Source: Clostridium sp. CAG:253
GTDB lineage: Bacteria; Bacillota; Clostridia; Lachnospirales; Lachnospiraceae
Direction of reading: 5' to 3'
Length of the DNA: 43,614 bases
Assembly (NCBI GenBank): GCA_000436755.1
Contig: FR887347.1
Coordinates: 42,900 to 86,513, forward strand
The position numbers and the translations under genes were made by a program. Shown here one piece after another: positions 33,030-41,716 of this stretch; positions within the stretch are counted from its first letter, which is position 1, and each line of letters opens with the position of its first letter. A model generated the notes under the pieces. The model was not told the origin of the DNA. It did no database searches and saw only the letters and a list, made by a program, of their open reading frames with translations.

Positions 33030-36000
33030 ATGAATGTTAATATAAGAGACATATATAACCGTTCAACAAATGTATCCGGCACTATGGCAGGAGTTTTAAA
33101 AGGTTCAATGCTTGCCATCGGCAGTAAAGGACAGGTTGTTCAGGGTGTTGTTTCAAAAGTTTCAAATCAGATTTCCATCAACTTTAACGGTGTTGAGGTG
33201 GCAATACCAAAGACCGCAGTACAGAATGCCAGGGAGGGCGAAACAAGAAATTTTAAGATAATGGATGTATCGAAAGATAATATCGTGCTGAAAGAAGTTG
33301 GAAACAGTGGTTTGACATCAAAAGCAGCAGTCGTTAGCCATACGACAGTGAGCTCAGGTGTAAACTCGGGAACTTACGGTTACAGGACAAGTGTTTCGGG
33401 AAACTCCGGCAGTTCAGACGCAGCATCGACAAAGTCTGAGATGAACAAAAATCTGGCGGTTCTTACAGGTGATGATTACAAATCAATGGAGGAGTCAGCA
33501 GGTTCCGTTGATAAGTGTGAGGAAGAATATGTTGACAAAGCTGTAGAGAAGATTAAACAGCAAAAACTTGACAATGAAACAAACAGAGAAGAAAACAGAA
33601 AAGCTGTTGATGAATTTGAAGAAGAACTTAAAAAAATTCAGGCTACAGGTATTCTTGATTCAAAGGCAGAAGCACAGTTGAAAAAGATTTTGGAAAGTTC
33701 GGATATTCCAGTTACGTCAGAAAATATTTCAAGAATTGTATCTGCCCTTCAGATGAGCAGTTCAGCTTTGAATATGTCTGATGATACAAAGGCGTATATT
33801 GTTGGAAACGGACTTACCCCTACAATAGAAAATATATATCATGGTCAATATTCGGGAAGTGATGCTGTAGATGGAAGTATATACGATACTGAAGTCTGGG
33901 AGCAGATTTCGTCACAGGTTGAAAGACTTATAGATGCAACAGGTCTTGATAAGGAAAGTACAATAGCTGATGCAAAATGGCTTTTTGCAAACGATCTTCC
34001 TGTTACGGCTGATGCACTTAGAACAATGTCTGTATTAAATGATATAAGTTCGGATATGTCAGTAAAAACGTCATTTGAACAGATATTACAGTCTGTAGCG
34101 GCGGGAGCAAGTCCTGAGCAGGCATCACTTGATATATCAGAATTTGTTATTGCAAGAAGCATAATAAACAATTTTGCAGTTATCACGGATGCTGATATAT
34201 CGACAGCGGTAAAAGCAGCGGCTGGTGATATTGCTTTTACAAATGAAAAGTATTCAGGAAATGGTGTATTAAATCTTGAACTTTTAAGAATGGCGGCAGC
34301 CTACAATAAGACAAATTTGGCAGCAGCAGACATTTCTTCAAATAACATTCCGACTACGGTAGTTGAGGGAATGAGTGACATGCAGGTGGAACAGGTCATG
34401 GCAAAAAGATATATCGCAGAGATATGTCTCAAAATGACATCACAGTCTGTTATGAGCATGAGGCAGAAAGGAATAGATGTAAATACTGCACCGTTAGAGC
34501 AGATAGTAGAGGCGTTGAGGGATGAAGAAAATTCTGTATATACTGCAGGCATGACGGCTAAGGCAAGTGAGGGTGAACTTAGTCTGCTGCATGAGACAAT
34601 GCAGCAGAAAACCGATATAGCAAATGCACCGGCATCACTTATCGGAAGAACGGTAAGACAGCAGAATCTGCTCACATTAAATGAACTTCATGCAGCGGCT
34701 TCAAGTGAGACGTATGGCAGACAGCAGTATGGACAGATTTATGAGATGGTTTCAACGCAGGCAGATGCATCTTATGGGGATTCTATTCAGAAAGCGTTTG
34801 CAAGTGTTCCAAATCTTCTTAAAGAGCTTGGCATGGAAGATACAAATGCGAATGAGAGAGCAGTAAGAATATTGGGCTATAACGGTATGGAGATTACTGA
34901 GGAAAATGTACTTTCAGTCAAGGAATATGATACTGTTTTAAACCGAGTTATTGATAATATGAAGCCGTCAACTGTTCTTGAAATGATAAGACAGGGTGAC
35001 AATCCACTTGATACTTCGATAAATGAACTTGACAGCAAACTTACGGCTATAAATGCATCTAAAGATTTGAGTTCAGAAGAAAAATACAGTAAATATCTTT
35101 GGCAGCTTCAGAAATCAGGTGACATATCTGAGCAGGAAAGAGAAGGTTATATTGGCATTTACAGACTTTTGAATAATATTGAGAAATCCGATGGTGCAGC
35201 TATAGGTGCTGTGTTGCAGACCGACAGGGAGATGACGCTTGGAAATCTTCTTACAGCGGTAAGAACGATGAAAAACCAGGGAATAGATAAAAAGATTGAT
35301 GATGATTTTGGAGGTCTTAAAGAACTTAATTACATGGCTTCATCAATAACAGAACAGATAGATACCGGATTTAATGCGGCGGATATGTCAAGTGACAGTT
35401 CAAAAGATGGGACTGACAGCAATGCATCACAAAAGGATAATACTGCGGGAAGATATTTTGATACACTTGTGTCCGATACATTGGATGAAATATCACCGTC
35501 AAAACTCAGTGAGATTTCAGATGGTGATGTTGAAAAGATGCTTGATACATCACTTGAAATGTTTGCACAGCAGGTAAAAGAAGCTGATACGGATAAAAAT
35601 ACGGAAAAAGCATATTATGATAAGAAAGCCGAAGATTTAAGGAATGTTGAGAGTGAGAGTGCCGAAGCTAAAAATATGCTTTCGGAGCTTGAGATACCTG
35701 CTACGATAGAAAATATTGAGGCGGCAGTGAATTATATAGAGAATTCATACAGTCCATTAAAAGAAAGTTATAAGAGGAAAAATGTGCTTGATGATGACGA
35801 GCAGGTAGAGTTCGATGAAGTTATAGACAGTGTGGCAGATGCACTTGGTTCTGAAGAAAGTATTCAGAAAAAATGCAAACAAGCCGAAAAATATATGGAA
35901 GATATATTAAACAAGTCATATGAAAAGCCGGATGTAGATTATGAAGATTTAGAAAAACTTAGAACACTCTCTAAGGGAATAAGCTTAAATATGTTTATGA

Positions 36001-36428
36001 CAGAAAGAAGAAGTTATGATATTCCTATCAAAACAGGAGATACCATAACAAACATGAACGTTACACTTATAGCAAACGGTGATGAAAAAGGAAAAGTGAA
36101 GGTTAGTATAAGCGGAAATGATACCGACAGTGATGAATTCTCAGCTTTAGGTGATGTTAGTGTAGAACTTAAAGTGACAGGAGACGCATTGAAAGGTTAT
36201 GTTTTTGCAGGGGAAAGACATGGCTATGAACTTTTGAAAGATTCATCAGAGATGCTTTTAGAGGGATTAAAAGCCGGTGGATTTGACGTAAAAAACATAT
36301 CATATGGAATGAACAGAGTTTCAGGAACAGGTGGATTTGCAGTAGGTGAAAGTGATGCAGATACATCAAAACTTTATAAAGCGGCAAAGATTGTTACGGC
36401 ACACCTCGTATCGGTGATTAAACAGTAA
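33030..36428 (+). CDS. Large FliK-like flagellar protein (DUF6240-type)
   Basis: A 1132-residue, mostly helical cytoplasmic or exported protein with no signal peptide. A small N-terminal beta domain (about 10-85; GSKGQVVQGVVSKVSNQISI) precedes a long central region in which short P/V-T-x-E-N-I helix starters recur: IPVTSENISRIV, LTPTIENIYHG, LPVTADALRTM, MEITEENVLSVK, IPATIENIEAAV. The last 120 residues (MNVTLIANGDEKGKVKVSIS, LGDVSVELKVTGDALKGYVF, then LLEGLKAGGFDVKNISYGMN) resemble the FliK C-terminal hook-length domain. It is preceded by a sigma-D-like promoter and followed by flagellin, which supports a flagellar role, perhaps hook length or export switching. The exact function is not established. 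Confidence 0.7.
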   Translation: MNVNIRDIYNRSTNVSGTMAGVLKGSMLAIGSKGQVVQGVVSKVSNQISINFNGVEVAIPKTAVQNAREGETRNFKIMDVSKDNIVLKEVGNSGLTSKAAVVSHTTVSSGVNSGTYGYRTSVSGNSGSSDAASTKSEMNKNLAVLTGDDYKSMEESAGSVDKCEEEYVDKAVEKIKQQKLDNETNREENRKAVDEFEEELKKIQATGILDSKAEAQLKKILESSDIPVTSENISRIVSALQMSSSALNMSDDTKAYIVGNGLTPTIENIYHGQYSGSDAVDGSIYDTEVWEQISSQVERLIDATGLDKESTIADAKWLFANDLPVTADALRTMSVLNDISSDMSVKTSFEQILQSVAAGASPEQASLDISEFVIARSIINNFAVITDADISTAVKAAAGDIAFTNEKYSGNGVLNLELLRMAAAYNKTNLAAADISSNNIPTTVVEGMSDMQVEQVMAKRYIAEICLKMTSQSVMSMRQKGIDVNTAPLEQIVEALRDEENSVYTAGMTAKASEGELSLLHETMQQKTDIANAPASLIGRTVRQQNLLTLNELHAAASSETYGRQQYGQIYEMVSTQADASYGDSIQKAFASVPNLLKELGMEDTNANERAVRILGYNGMEITEENVLSVKEYDTVLNRVIDNMKPSTVLEMIRQGDNPLDTSINELDSKLTAINASKDLSSEEKYSKYLWQLQKSGDISEQEREGYIGIYRLLNNIEKSDGAAIGAVLQTDREMTLGNLLTAVRTMKNQGIDKKIDDDFGGLKELNYMASSITEQIDTGFNAADMSSDSSKDGTDSNASQKDNTAGRYFDTLVSDTLDEISPSKLSEISDGDVEKMLDTSLEMFAQQVKEADTDKNTEKAYYDKKAEDLRNVESESAEAKNMLSELEIPATIENIEAAVNYIENSYSPLKESYKRKNVLDDDEQVEFDEVIDSVADALGSEESIQKKCKQAEKYMEDILNKSYEKPDVDYEDLEKLRTLSKGISLNMFMTERRSYDIPIKTGDTITNMNVTLIANGDEKGKVKVSISGNDTDSDEFSALGDVSVELKVTGDALKGYVFAGERHGYELLKDSSEMLLEGLKAGGFDVKNISYGMNRVSGTGGFAVGESDADTSKLYKAAKIVTAHLVSVIKQ

Positions 36429-36477
36429 AAGATTGGTGTGACAGTGGGATATATCAAAGAAAGGAAAGGGAAACTTT

Positions 36478-37872
36478 ATGAAAATAAATCATAATATATC
36501 AGCTCAGCTTGCAAATGTAAATTTAAAAAAGAATAATGACAGATTGTCATTGAGTATGCAGAAATTGAGTTCAGGTTACAAGATTACAAAGGCAGCAGAC
36601 GATTCGGCAGGTCTTGCTATTTCAAATAAAATGCGTACACAGATACGTGCACTTGATCGTTCTGCACAGAACGCTGAGGATGGTGTTTCTATTATTGAAT
36701 CAGCAGACGGAGCACTGGCAGAAATTCACAGTGTATTACAGCGAGTGCGTGAGCTTTGCGTGCAGAATGCAAATGATACATATACATTGGAAGACAGAAA
36801 GACATCGCAGGAGGAGATAGACCAGCTTATGGATGAGATAGATCGTATCTCAAGTACAACTGAATTCAATGGAAGAAGTCTTTTTGACGGTTCTGCATCA
36901 AGAACAATAGCGAGCAGTGTCGATGGAGTAAAAGCTTTGTCTGTATCAATGGAGGCAACATCAGGAACATATACTATTACAAAGGCTGAAAGTGGAACAT
37001 GCGGTAAAGTGGCTGGAGTTTTGAAAGGGGTTACATTCCCGGCTGCCGCTGATAAATCAATAAGCATAAATAGTGAAACAATTGCAATAAATAAGGGTGA
37101 TTCGAAAGCTGATGTTGAGAAAAAGATTGTTTCAGCATGTTCCAGCATGAATCTTTCTTACGACACGGCAAAAGAAACTGTGACCTCTAATGTTGCAGGT
37201 TATGATTACTATGTACAAGTAGGATTTGCTGACGGAAGCAAATCTAAACTTGATGATGGAAGAGGAACGGATGCAAAGGTAGAATTAAAGACTGTACAAA
37301 CCGGAGTGGGATTTACAGCAAATGCAAAAGTAAGCGCATCAGGAAATAAAATAAACATCATAGATAATGATGGATTTGAGATGAATGTTGAACTTCCGAC
37401 AACTGATGGAAGTTCTAAGACATACAATAACATTGCTTTTGATGTCTATGATGCCGGATTTATGACAATTCAGATTGGAGCAAATGAGCATCAGACACTT
37501 GATATGGATCTTCCGACAGTTTCATGTGATGTTCTTGGTCTTAGAAATGAAGATGGTAAAAATCTGTTAAATGTTTGTACGAATTATGGTGCATCTACCG
37601 GAATTGCACTTGCCGATTCAGCAATCAGACAGATATCGTCATCCCGTGCAGAGCTTGGTGCATATCAGAACCGTCTTGAGACGACAGTTTCAAGTTTGAA
37701 TGTATTTGGTGAGAATATGACAGAGTCAATGTCCAGAATTATTGATACTGATATGGCAAGTGAGATGACAGAATATACGCAGCTTACAGTATTGCAGCAG
37801 GCATCAACATCAATGCTTTCACAGGCAAACAACAGACCACAGACGATTATGAGTCTGCTTCAGGGAATGTAG
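36478..37872 (+). CDS. fliC: Flagellin
   Basis: A 464-residue filament subunit. The N-terminal D0/D1 region (MKINHNISAQLANVNLKKN, then GYKITKAADDSAGLAISNKM) and C-terminal D1/D0 region (AIRQISSSRAELGAYQNRLE, ending MLSQANNRPQTIMSLLQGM) are canonical. A central variable domain spans about 135-365. The segment LQRVRELCVQNAND keeps the R89 and L93 equivalents of the TLR5-contact residues, but has Cys94 where most flagellins have Ala. A GGAAAGGG site precedes the ATG. The chaperone gene fliS follows, after a hairpin. Confidence 0.96.
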   Translation: MKINHNISAQLANVNLKKNNDRLSLSMQKLSSGYKITKAADDSAGLAISNKMRTQIRALDRSAQNAEDGVSIIESADGALAEIHSVLQRVRELCVQNANDTYTLEDRKTSQEEIDQLMDEIDRISSTTEFNGRSLFDGSASRTIASSVDGVKALSVSMEATSGTYTITKAESGTCGKVAGVLKGVTFPAAADKSISINSETIAINKGDSKADVEKKIVSACSSMNLSYDTAKETVTSNVAGYDYYVQVGFADGSKSKLDDGRGTDAKVELKTVQTGVGFTANAKVSASGNKINIIDNDGFEMNVELPTTDGSSKTYNNIAFDVYDAGFMTIQIGANEHQTLDMDLPTVSCDVLGLRNEDGKNLLNVCTNYGASTGIALADSAIRQISSSRAELGAYQNRLETTVSSLNVFGENMTESMSRIIDTDMASEMTEYTQLTVLQQASTSMLSQANNRPQTIMSLLQGM

Positions 37873-37942
37873 AATTGAGATATTCCCGGTGTACCGGTAC
37901 AACGAAAATTAAATTTTTGCTATATTATGGTGTTTCAAATTA

Positions 37943-37970
37943 TTACCGACAGTGTAAAAGCTGTCGGTAA
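37943..37970 (+). terminator. Hairpin after the flagellin gene
   Basis: TTACCGACAG and CTGTCGGTAA pair perfectly (10 bp) around an 8-nt loop. The following sequence, AATTATATAA, is AT-rich but not a true T-run, so it may be a weak terminator or a stability element that favours flagellin over fliS. Confidence 0.55.
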
Positions 37971-38054
37971 AATTATATAAACAAATATAAAGCTGTTGGG
38001 GCCAAAAGGTATTTTGAGCCCTGCAATCATATAAAAAGAGAGGGTGATACAAAA

Positions 38055-38531
38055 TTGACAACAGAAGAAAAGAGACGATTTACGGCAAGAATATCACAGG
38101 CAAACAAAAGCGAACTTGTAGTGATTGTTTTTGAAATGTTTGATTATTGCATAGAGCAGGCGGAGGATGGATTTAAAAGTGGAGACTTGCAAAAAGCAGA
38201 GAAGTATCTGAAAAGTGCAAAAGGCTGTGTAAGTGAACTCAGAGGAAGTCTTGACCTCAAATATGAACTTTCCTACAATTTGCACAATATATACTCATTT
38301 GTAAATAAACAGCTCACGGCATCAATAGTTAAGAGAGAACCTGTAAATTTGGATAATGTCAAAGAAAATATGGGAAAACTTTGCAAGGCATTTGAAGAGG
38401 TGGCAAAACAGGATACGTCGAAATCAGTAGTACAAAATTCACAGCAGGTATATGCCGGACTGACTTATGGAAAAGGAACACTCAATGAGGTGTTTATGGA
38501 TAATGAGGCGGCAAGGGGCTTTAAGGCTTAG
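38055..38531 (+). CDS. fliS: Flagellin export chaperone FliS
   Basis: A 158-residue helical protein that binds the flagellin C-terminus in the cytoplasm until export. The four-helix FliS pattern is visible: ANKSELVVIVFEMFDYCIEQ, then KYLKSAKGCVSELRGSLDLK, LSYNLHNIYSFVNKQLTAS and LDNVKENMGKLCKAFEEVAK. The C-terminal 30 residues form an extra tail. It starts with TTG, which is rare, but AGGGTGAT lies 6 bases upstream and no in-frame ATG precedes the conserved helix. It lies 180 bases after the flagellin gene; the gap holds a hairpin and a second imperfect stem (about 37998-38022). Confidence 0.88.
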   Translation: MTTEEKRRFTARISQANKSELVVIVFEMFDYCIEQAEDGFKSGDLQKAEKYLKSAKGCVSELRGSLDLKYELSYNLHNIYSFVNKQLTASIVKREPVNLDNVKENMGKLCKAFEEVAKQDTSKSVVQNSQQVYAGLTYGKGTLNEVFMDNEAARGFKA

Positions 38532-38570
38532 TGGGCTTTTGATAAATGAGTAACGGACGCATGAGTAACG

Positions 38571-38713
38571 CAGGAAACGGTTATATATTTTTGCCCGGGG
38601 ACGGCTCTCGCCTTGGAGAATGCCAGTAGCAGTACATAAGTCAGCATAAATACGCTGACTAAGTATTGACTGCCATTCAACACCCCTTGTCAAAGATATA
38701 TAACCGTTTCCTG
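38571..38713 (+). ncRNA. Structured repeat element, copy A (candidate 3' RNA)
   Basis: Closed by an 18-bp perfect stem, CAGGAAACGGTTATATAT (38571-38588) with its complement at 38696-38713. The 107-base interior contains a GGGG/CCCC helix, a long bulged arm GAATGCCAGT...ACTGCCATTC, and an apical AGTCAGC/GCTGACT stem. Bases 38599-38640 match copy B at 39 of 42. It starts 40 bases after the fliS stop and is on the fliS strand. Possible roles are a 3' regulatory RNA, a processed small RNA, or a mobile palindromic element. Confidence 0.7.
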
Positions 38714-38910
38714 CTGTTTTCTCATAAGTATTCTACAGTATTACATTCATTTATCAAAAATCCTTTATTTATTTGATATGCATTTTAGAAGTATAATAAA
38801 TGTTTTATTAGAAACACTTTTTGTATTTAAAAAATATTATATAAGAATAAAATCAAGAATAGTAAATTTAGTGGCAAATTGTGTTGTTTAAAGATGAAAA
38901 AATGTAAACA

Positions 38911-39056
38911 GCAAAAATTGATATAAACTTTTCAGCGAATGGCGTTAGAATGTCAGTCAGTACTTAGTGTGCGTTTTTTGCACACTTATGTACTGCTACT
39001 GATATTCTCCGAGGCGAGAGCCGTCCATGAGTCGGAAAGTTTATATCAATTTTTGC
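38911..39056 (-). ncRNA. Structured repeat element, copy B (candidate 3' RNA)
   Basis: Inverted relative to copy A. It is closed by a 21-bp perfect stem (38911-38931 with 39036-39056) whose sequence is unrelated to the stem of copy A. Read on the minus strand, the interior has ATGG/CCAT where copy A has GGGG/CCCC, and an apical AGTGTGC/GCACACT stem where copy A has AGTCAGC/GCTGACT, so pairing is kept by compensatory changes. It starts 13 bases after the HIT gene stop, on the HIT strand, the same relation copy A has to fliS. Confidence 0.7.
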
Positions 39057-39068
39057 GTTAAGATTATC

Positions 39069-39488
39069 TTATATATTCTTTTTAATTTCTTCTGCAACTG
39101 TTTCTCCGTCTGTGCTTTCTCCCTGCTGCCAGTTAATGTTGATTTTATCGTCATTCATTCTTGGAATGAGGTGTACATGGAGGTGGAATACTGTCTGTCC
39201 TGCTGCCTCGCCGTTATTCTGGAGTACGTTTAAGCCGTCGTAGTTATATGTTTCTTTGATTGCTTTTCCACATTTTTTAGCTATGGCAAATATTTTTTCA
39301 CCGTATTCCTCAGGGAGTTCAAAGAGGTTTGCTGCATGTGTTTTTGGAAGTATGATGGCGTGTCCTTTGGCTGCCGGTGCGGCATCAAGAATTACTTTAA
39401 AGTCATCATCTTCATAGATTGAGTTTGTTGGAATCTGTCCGTTTGCAAGTTTACAAAAAATACAGTTGTCGTCGATATGTTTTTTCAT
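39069..39488 (-). CDS. HIT-family nucleotide hydrolase (Hint type)
   Basis: A 139-residue cytoplasmic protein of the histidine-triad family, which hydrolyses AMP-linked phosphoramidates. The catalytic triad is QTVFHLHVHLIPR. The N-terminal CIFCKLANGQIPTNSIYEDD carries the CxxC that, with histidines, binds zinc in bacterial Hint proteins, and KTHAANLFEL lies in the dimer helix. AAAGGA precedes the ATG on the minus strand. It is 41 bases downstream of the flavodoxin-SCP2 gene and may be co-transcribed with it. Copy B of the structured element forms its 3' end. Confidence 0.94.
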   Translation of the reverse strand: MKKHIDDNCIFCKLANGQIPTNSIYEDDDFKVILDAAPAAKGHAIILPKTHAANLFELPEEYGEKIFAIAKKCGKAIKETYNYDGLNVLQNNGEAAGQTVFHLHVHLIPRMNDDKININWQQGESTDGETVAEEIKKNI

Positions 39489-39529
39489 TTTAAAAGCTTC
39501 CTTTCTTATTTTTTATAAAATTATAAAAG

Positions 39530-40639
39530 TTAAAAATTAAATATTCTGTCAAATGATTTGAGTATGTTAAAGTTGCCTTTAGCTGTGAGTGAACCCGCCA
39601 TAAATGCATCCTGAAGACTTACCTCACCGGAAATTATTCTGTCTATAACAATGTGGTTTGATTTTATTGTGGCTGTGGCGTCCTCTTTTTCACCGTAGTA
39701 GCAATTTAGTTTTGAATTATCCATATCAAGGACGAGTGTACGATTTTGGTCTGATATAGATAGAGCAAATGATAATGCCATGCCTGGGATAGGATTAAAA
39801 TGCGATTTAAATGCATTTATATATTCATCATCGCTGTTTGCTTTGTTTAAAATGTTTGAGATAAGAGCAGAGGTGTCAATATCGGACTCCTGATTTTCTG
39901 TACCTGAATTAGAGAAAAGGCTGTCTGAGCCGTTTTTTTCTACATCTGCCTCATTTGCTGAGTCATCATCCATGAGATTTTTAAATAACTGCGTAAGTTC
40001 TTCAATATCTTCTTTCTGTTTTTTTACATAATTGTCATCAGAGACATACATGGAAAGTTCCTCACTTTCCTGAGGTGTGAGTGTCATTGGTTTTACAGTC
40101 TGTGATGTCTCTATAACGGCATTGCTGCTTGATGGAAATGTGACTAATTTTTTAGTAAATGTGCGGTAAAAGTTCTCTGTTTTTTTCTCTATAAGCATTC
40201 CATAATTTGGGTCAGTCTCAAAATCTACTGAATTGCTGACGTATGCGCATATACCGTCGCAAGCTATACCACCAAGGATTTCCCAGGATTTTGTGATGCT
40301 TTGCTGTGCTTCTTTTTCACCGTATGTAGTGGAGAGAACAACAGGCATCATATATAATTTTTCAATGATTTCTTTGTCTCCGTAAAGCCAGCAGGCATCG
40401 AGAAACTGTTGTAAAAGTCCGCCGATTCCAAACCATTCCACTGAAGCTGCAATAACTATGGCATCGGCTTCTTTAAGAGTTTTTGGAAGTACGGATATAC
40501 CTCTTTTATCTTCATATAAATTGTATTTATTTACATTTACATTCAATTCATCAAAAACTTTTGAAATTTTGTCCATGACATAAATGGTAGGGTCATCTAT
40601 AAGACCTCGTCCACCGTAATAAATATTTATCGTTGTCAT
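39530..40639 (-). CDS. Flavodoxin-like reductase fused to an SCP2 domain
   Basis: A 369-residue cytoplasmic protein of two domains. Residues 1-190 have the flavodoxin-like fold of NAD(P)H-dependent FMN reductases (INIYYGGRGLIDDPTIYVMD, then ADAIVIAASVEWFGIGGLLQ and VVLSTTYGEKEAQQS). After an acidic linker (about 200-260, many Asp/Glu/Ser), residues 265-369 look like an SCP2 sterol-carrier domain: LVLDMDNSKLNCYYGE, then ATIKSNHIVIDRIISGEVSL and the closing AFMAGSLTAKGNFNIL. SCP2 domains hold a hydrophobic ligand, so a lipid-linked redox role is possible, by inference. The start is at the ATG ending at 40639, with AGGAG 4 bases upstream. Confidence 0.75.
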   Translation of the reverse strand: MTTINIYYGGRGLIDDPTIYVMDKISKVFDELNVNVNKYNLYEDKRGISVLPKTLKEADAIVIAASVEWFGIGGLLQQFLDACWLYGDKEIIEKLYMMPVVLSTTYGEKEAQQSITKSWEILGGIACDGICAYVSNSVDFETDPNYGMLIEKKTENFYRTFTKKLVTFPSSSNAVIETSQTVKPMTLTPQESEELSMYVSDDNYVKKQKEDIEELTQLFKNLMDDDSANEADVEKNGSDSLFSNSGTENQESDIDTSALISNILNKANSDDEYINAFKSHFNPIPGMALSFALSISDQNRTLVLDMDNSKLNCYYGEKEDATATIKSNHIVIDRIISGEVSLQDAFMAGSLTAKGNFNILKSFDRIFNF

Positions 40640-40660
40640 AATTCTCCTCATTTCTATATA

Positions 40661-41716
40661 TTAGGCAGTTATCTTGAAACATTTCTTTTTTTCTTTGACT
40701 GTCCGTATTGAATAAATTATAAAGGAAATCAAAAATCCCGAAATAAAACCGCCTACATGTGCTGCATTATCTACACCCTGGCTAGAAAAACCACTATATA
40801 AGCTTAAAAATGCAATAAATATTATTTTTTTCAGATCAAGGTTATGCTTGTGAAAATATTTGACTAAAATAATAGCAGTCATGCCGCCTATTATGCCAAA
40901 AATAGCACCTGATGCTCCAACTGACTGAACATAATTGTTTTTTGACATATTATAAAACATTGAAGTCAGACCTGCAATAATACCTGATGAAAAATAGACT
41001 ATAATATAATTCATGCGTCCGATTGCAAGTTCAAAATAACTTCCTATAAATAAAAGAACAATCATATTATTGTATATATGGTCGATTCCTGCATGTACAA
41101 ACATACATGTCAGGAGACGATAAAATTCACCGTGGTTTATGACAAGAGTCCAGTCAAGTGCCAGTTTATCACTTATGTCATCAGAACCGGGAGGCGATAA
41201 GATTGATATGACAATAAATATTATGACATTGAGAACAATAATTCCAATGTTCATAACAGCCAGCCGTACATTGACTTCTTTGTCAAAGATAGATGTGCTG
41301 TCATTTAAATCTGATTTTTTTGAAGTTTGAAGGAGCATATTTTCGATGGGTTCTCTAAGTACAAGAAAATCATCACATGCAGTTTCAAATATCATAAGTC
41401 TGTTTGCACACGGAACTATCCGCCAATAACTTACATCATTACTAAGTAGTCGTTTTATACAATTGTCATCATCACTTATGATAATGTATAAAAAACGGTA
41501 TCGTAAACAATTATTGTTTTGGATAAAGTTTCTTATCTGTAAAGAAATATTCTCAAATTGTTCTTTGGTATATATATTTCCGGATTGTTCATCTACGGTT
41601 ACTATAGCGAGTGTGCTTTCAGCACTCGTTTTTACGTTTAGAAAAATTCCGGGTATATTTAATGTTATTTTTTGATATTGCATCAGACTGAAAATTTCAT
41701 TCAGTGAATTTATCAT
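40661..41716 (-). CDS. Rhomboid-family intramembrane serine protease
   Basis: A 351-residue membrane protein. Residues 1-150 are a soluble N-terminal domain with no recognised motif. Six or seven helices follow; catalytic Ser is in SVGASGAIFGIIGG and catalytic His in NAAHVGGFISGFL. HAGIDHIYNNMIVLLFIGSY carries the conserved oxyanion-side His/Asn residues. All key residues are intact, so it should be an active protease cutting membrane proteins. AAGGAG precedes the ATG about 12 bases upstream on the minus strand. The flavodoxin-SCP2 gene begins 21 bases after its stop, suggesting one transcript. Confidence 0.92.
   Translation of the reverse strand: MINSLNEIFSLMQYQKITLNIPGIFLNVKTSAESTLAIVTVDEQSGNIYTKEQFENISLQIRNFIQNNNCLRYRFLYIIISDDDNCIKRLLSNDVSYWRIVPCANRLMIFETACDDFLVLREPIENMLLQTSKKSDLNDSTSIFDKEVNVRLAVMNIGIIVLNVIIFIVISILSPPGSDDISDKLALDWTLVINHGEFYRLLTCMFVHAGIDHIYNNMIVLLFIGSYFELAIGRMNYIIVYFSSGIIAGLTSMFYNMSKNNYVQSVGASGAIFGIIGGMTAIILVKYFHKHNLDLKKIIFIAFLSLYSGFSSQGVDNAAHVGGFISGFLISFIIYSIRTVKEKKKCFKITA

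Larger units (their letters stand above)
38532..39068. other. 537-base intergenic palindromic region
   Basis: No protein gene is supported here. The region contains two convergent structured elements (38571-38713 and 38911-39056). Around the first lies a further perfect 13-bp inverted repeat, TTTTGATAAATGA (38537-38549) with TCATTTATCAAAA (38747-38759), an ATGAG/CTCAT pair and a 15-base tandem repeat (ATGAGTAACG at 38546 and 38561). The middle, 38760-38910, is very AT-rich with no visible gene. Confidence 0.75.

Noticed and set aside
38439..38693. 84-codon minus-strand frame across fliS and the structured element
   Set aside because: No ribosome site, no recognisable protein; it merely crosses the palindromic repeat.
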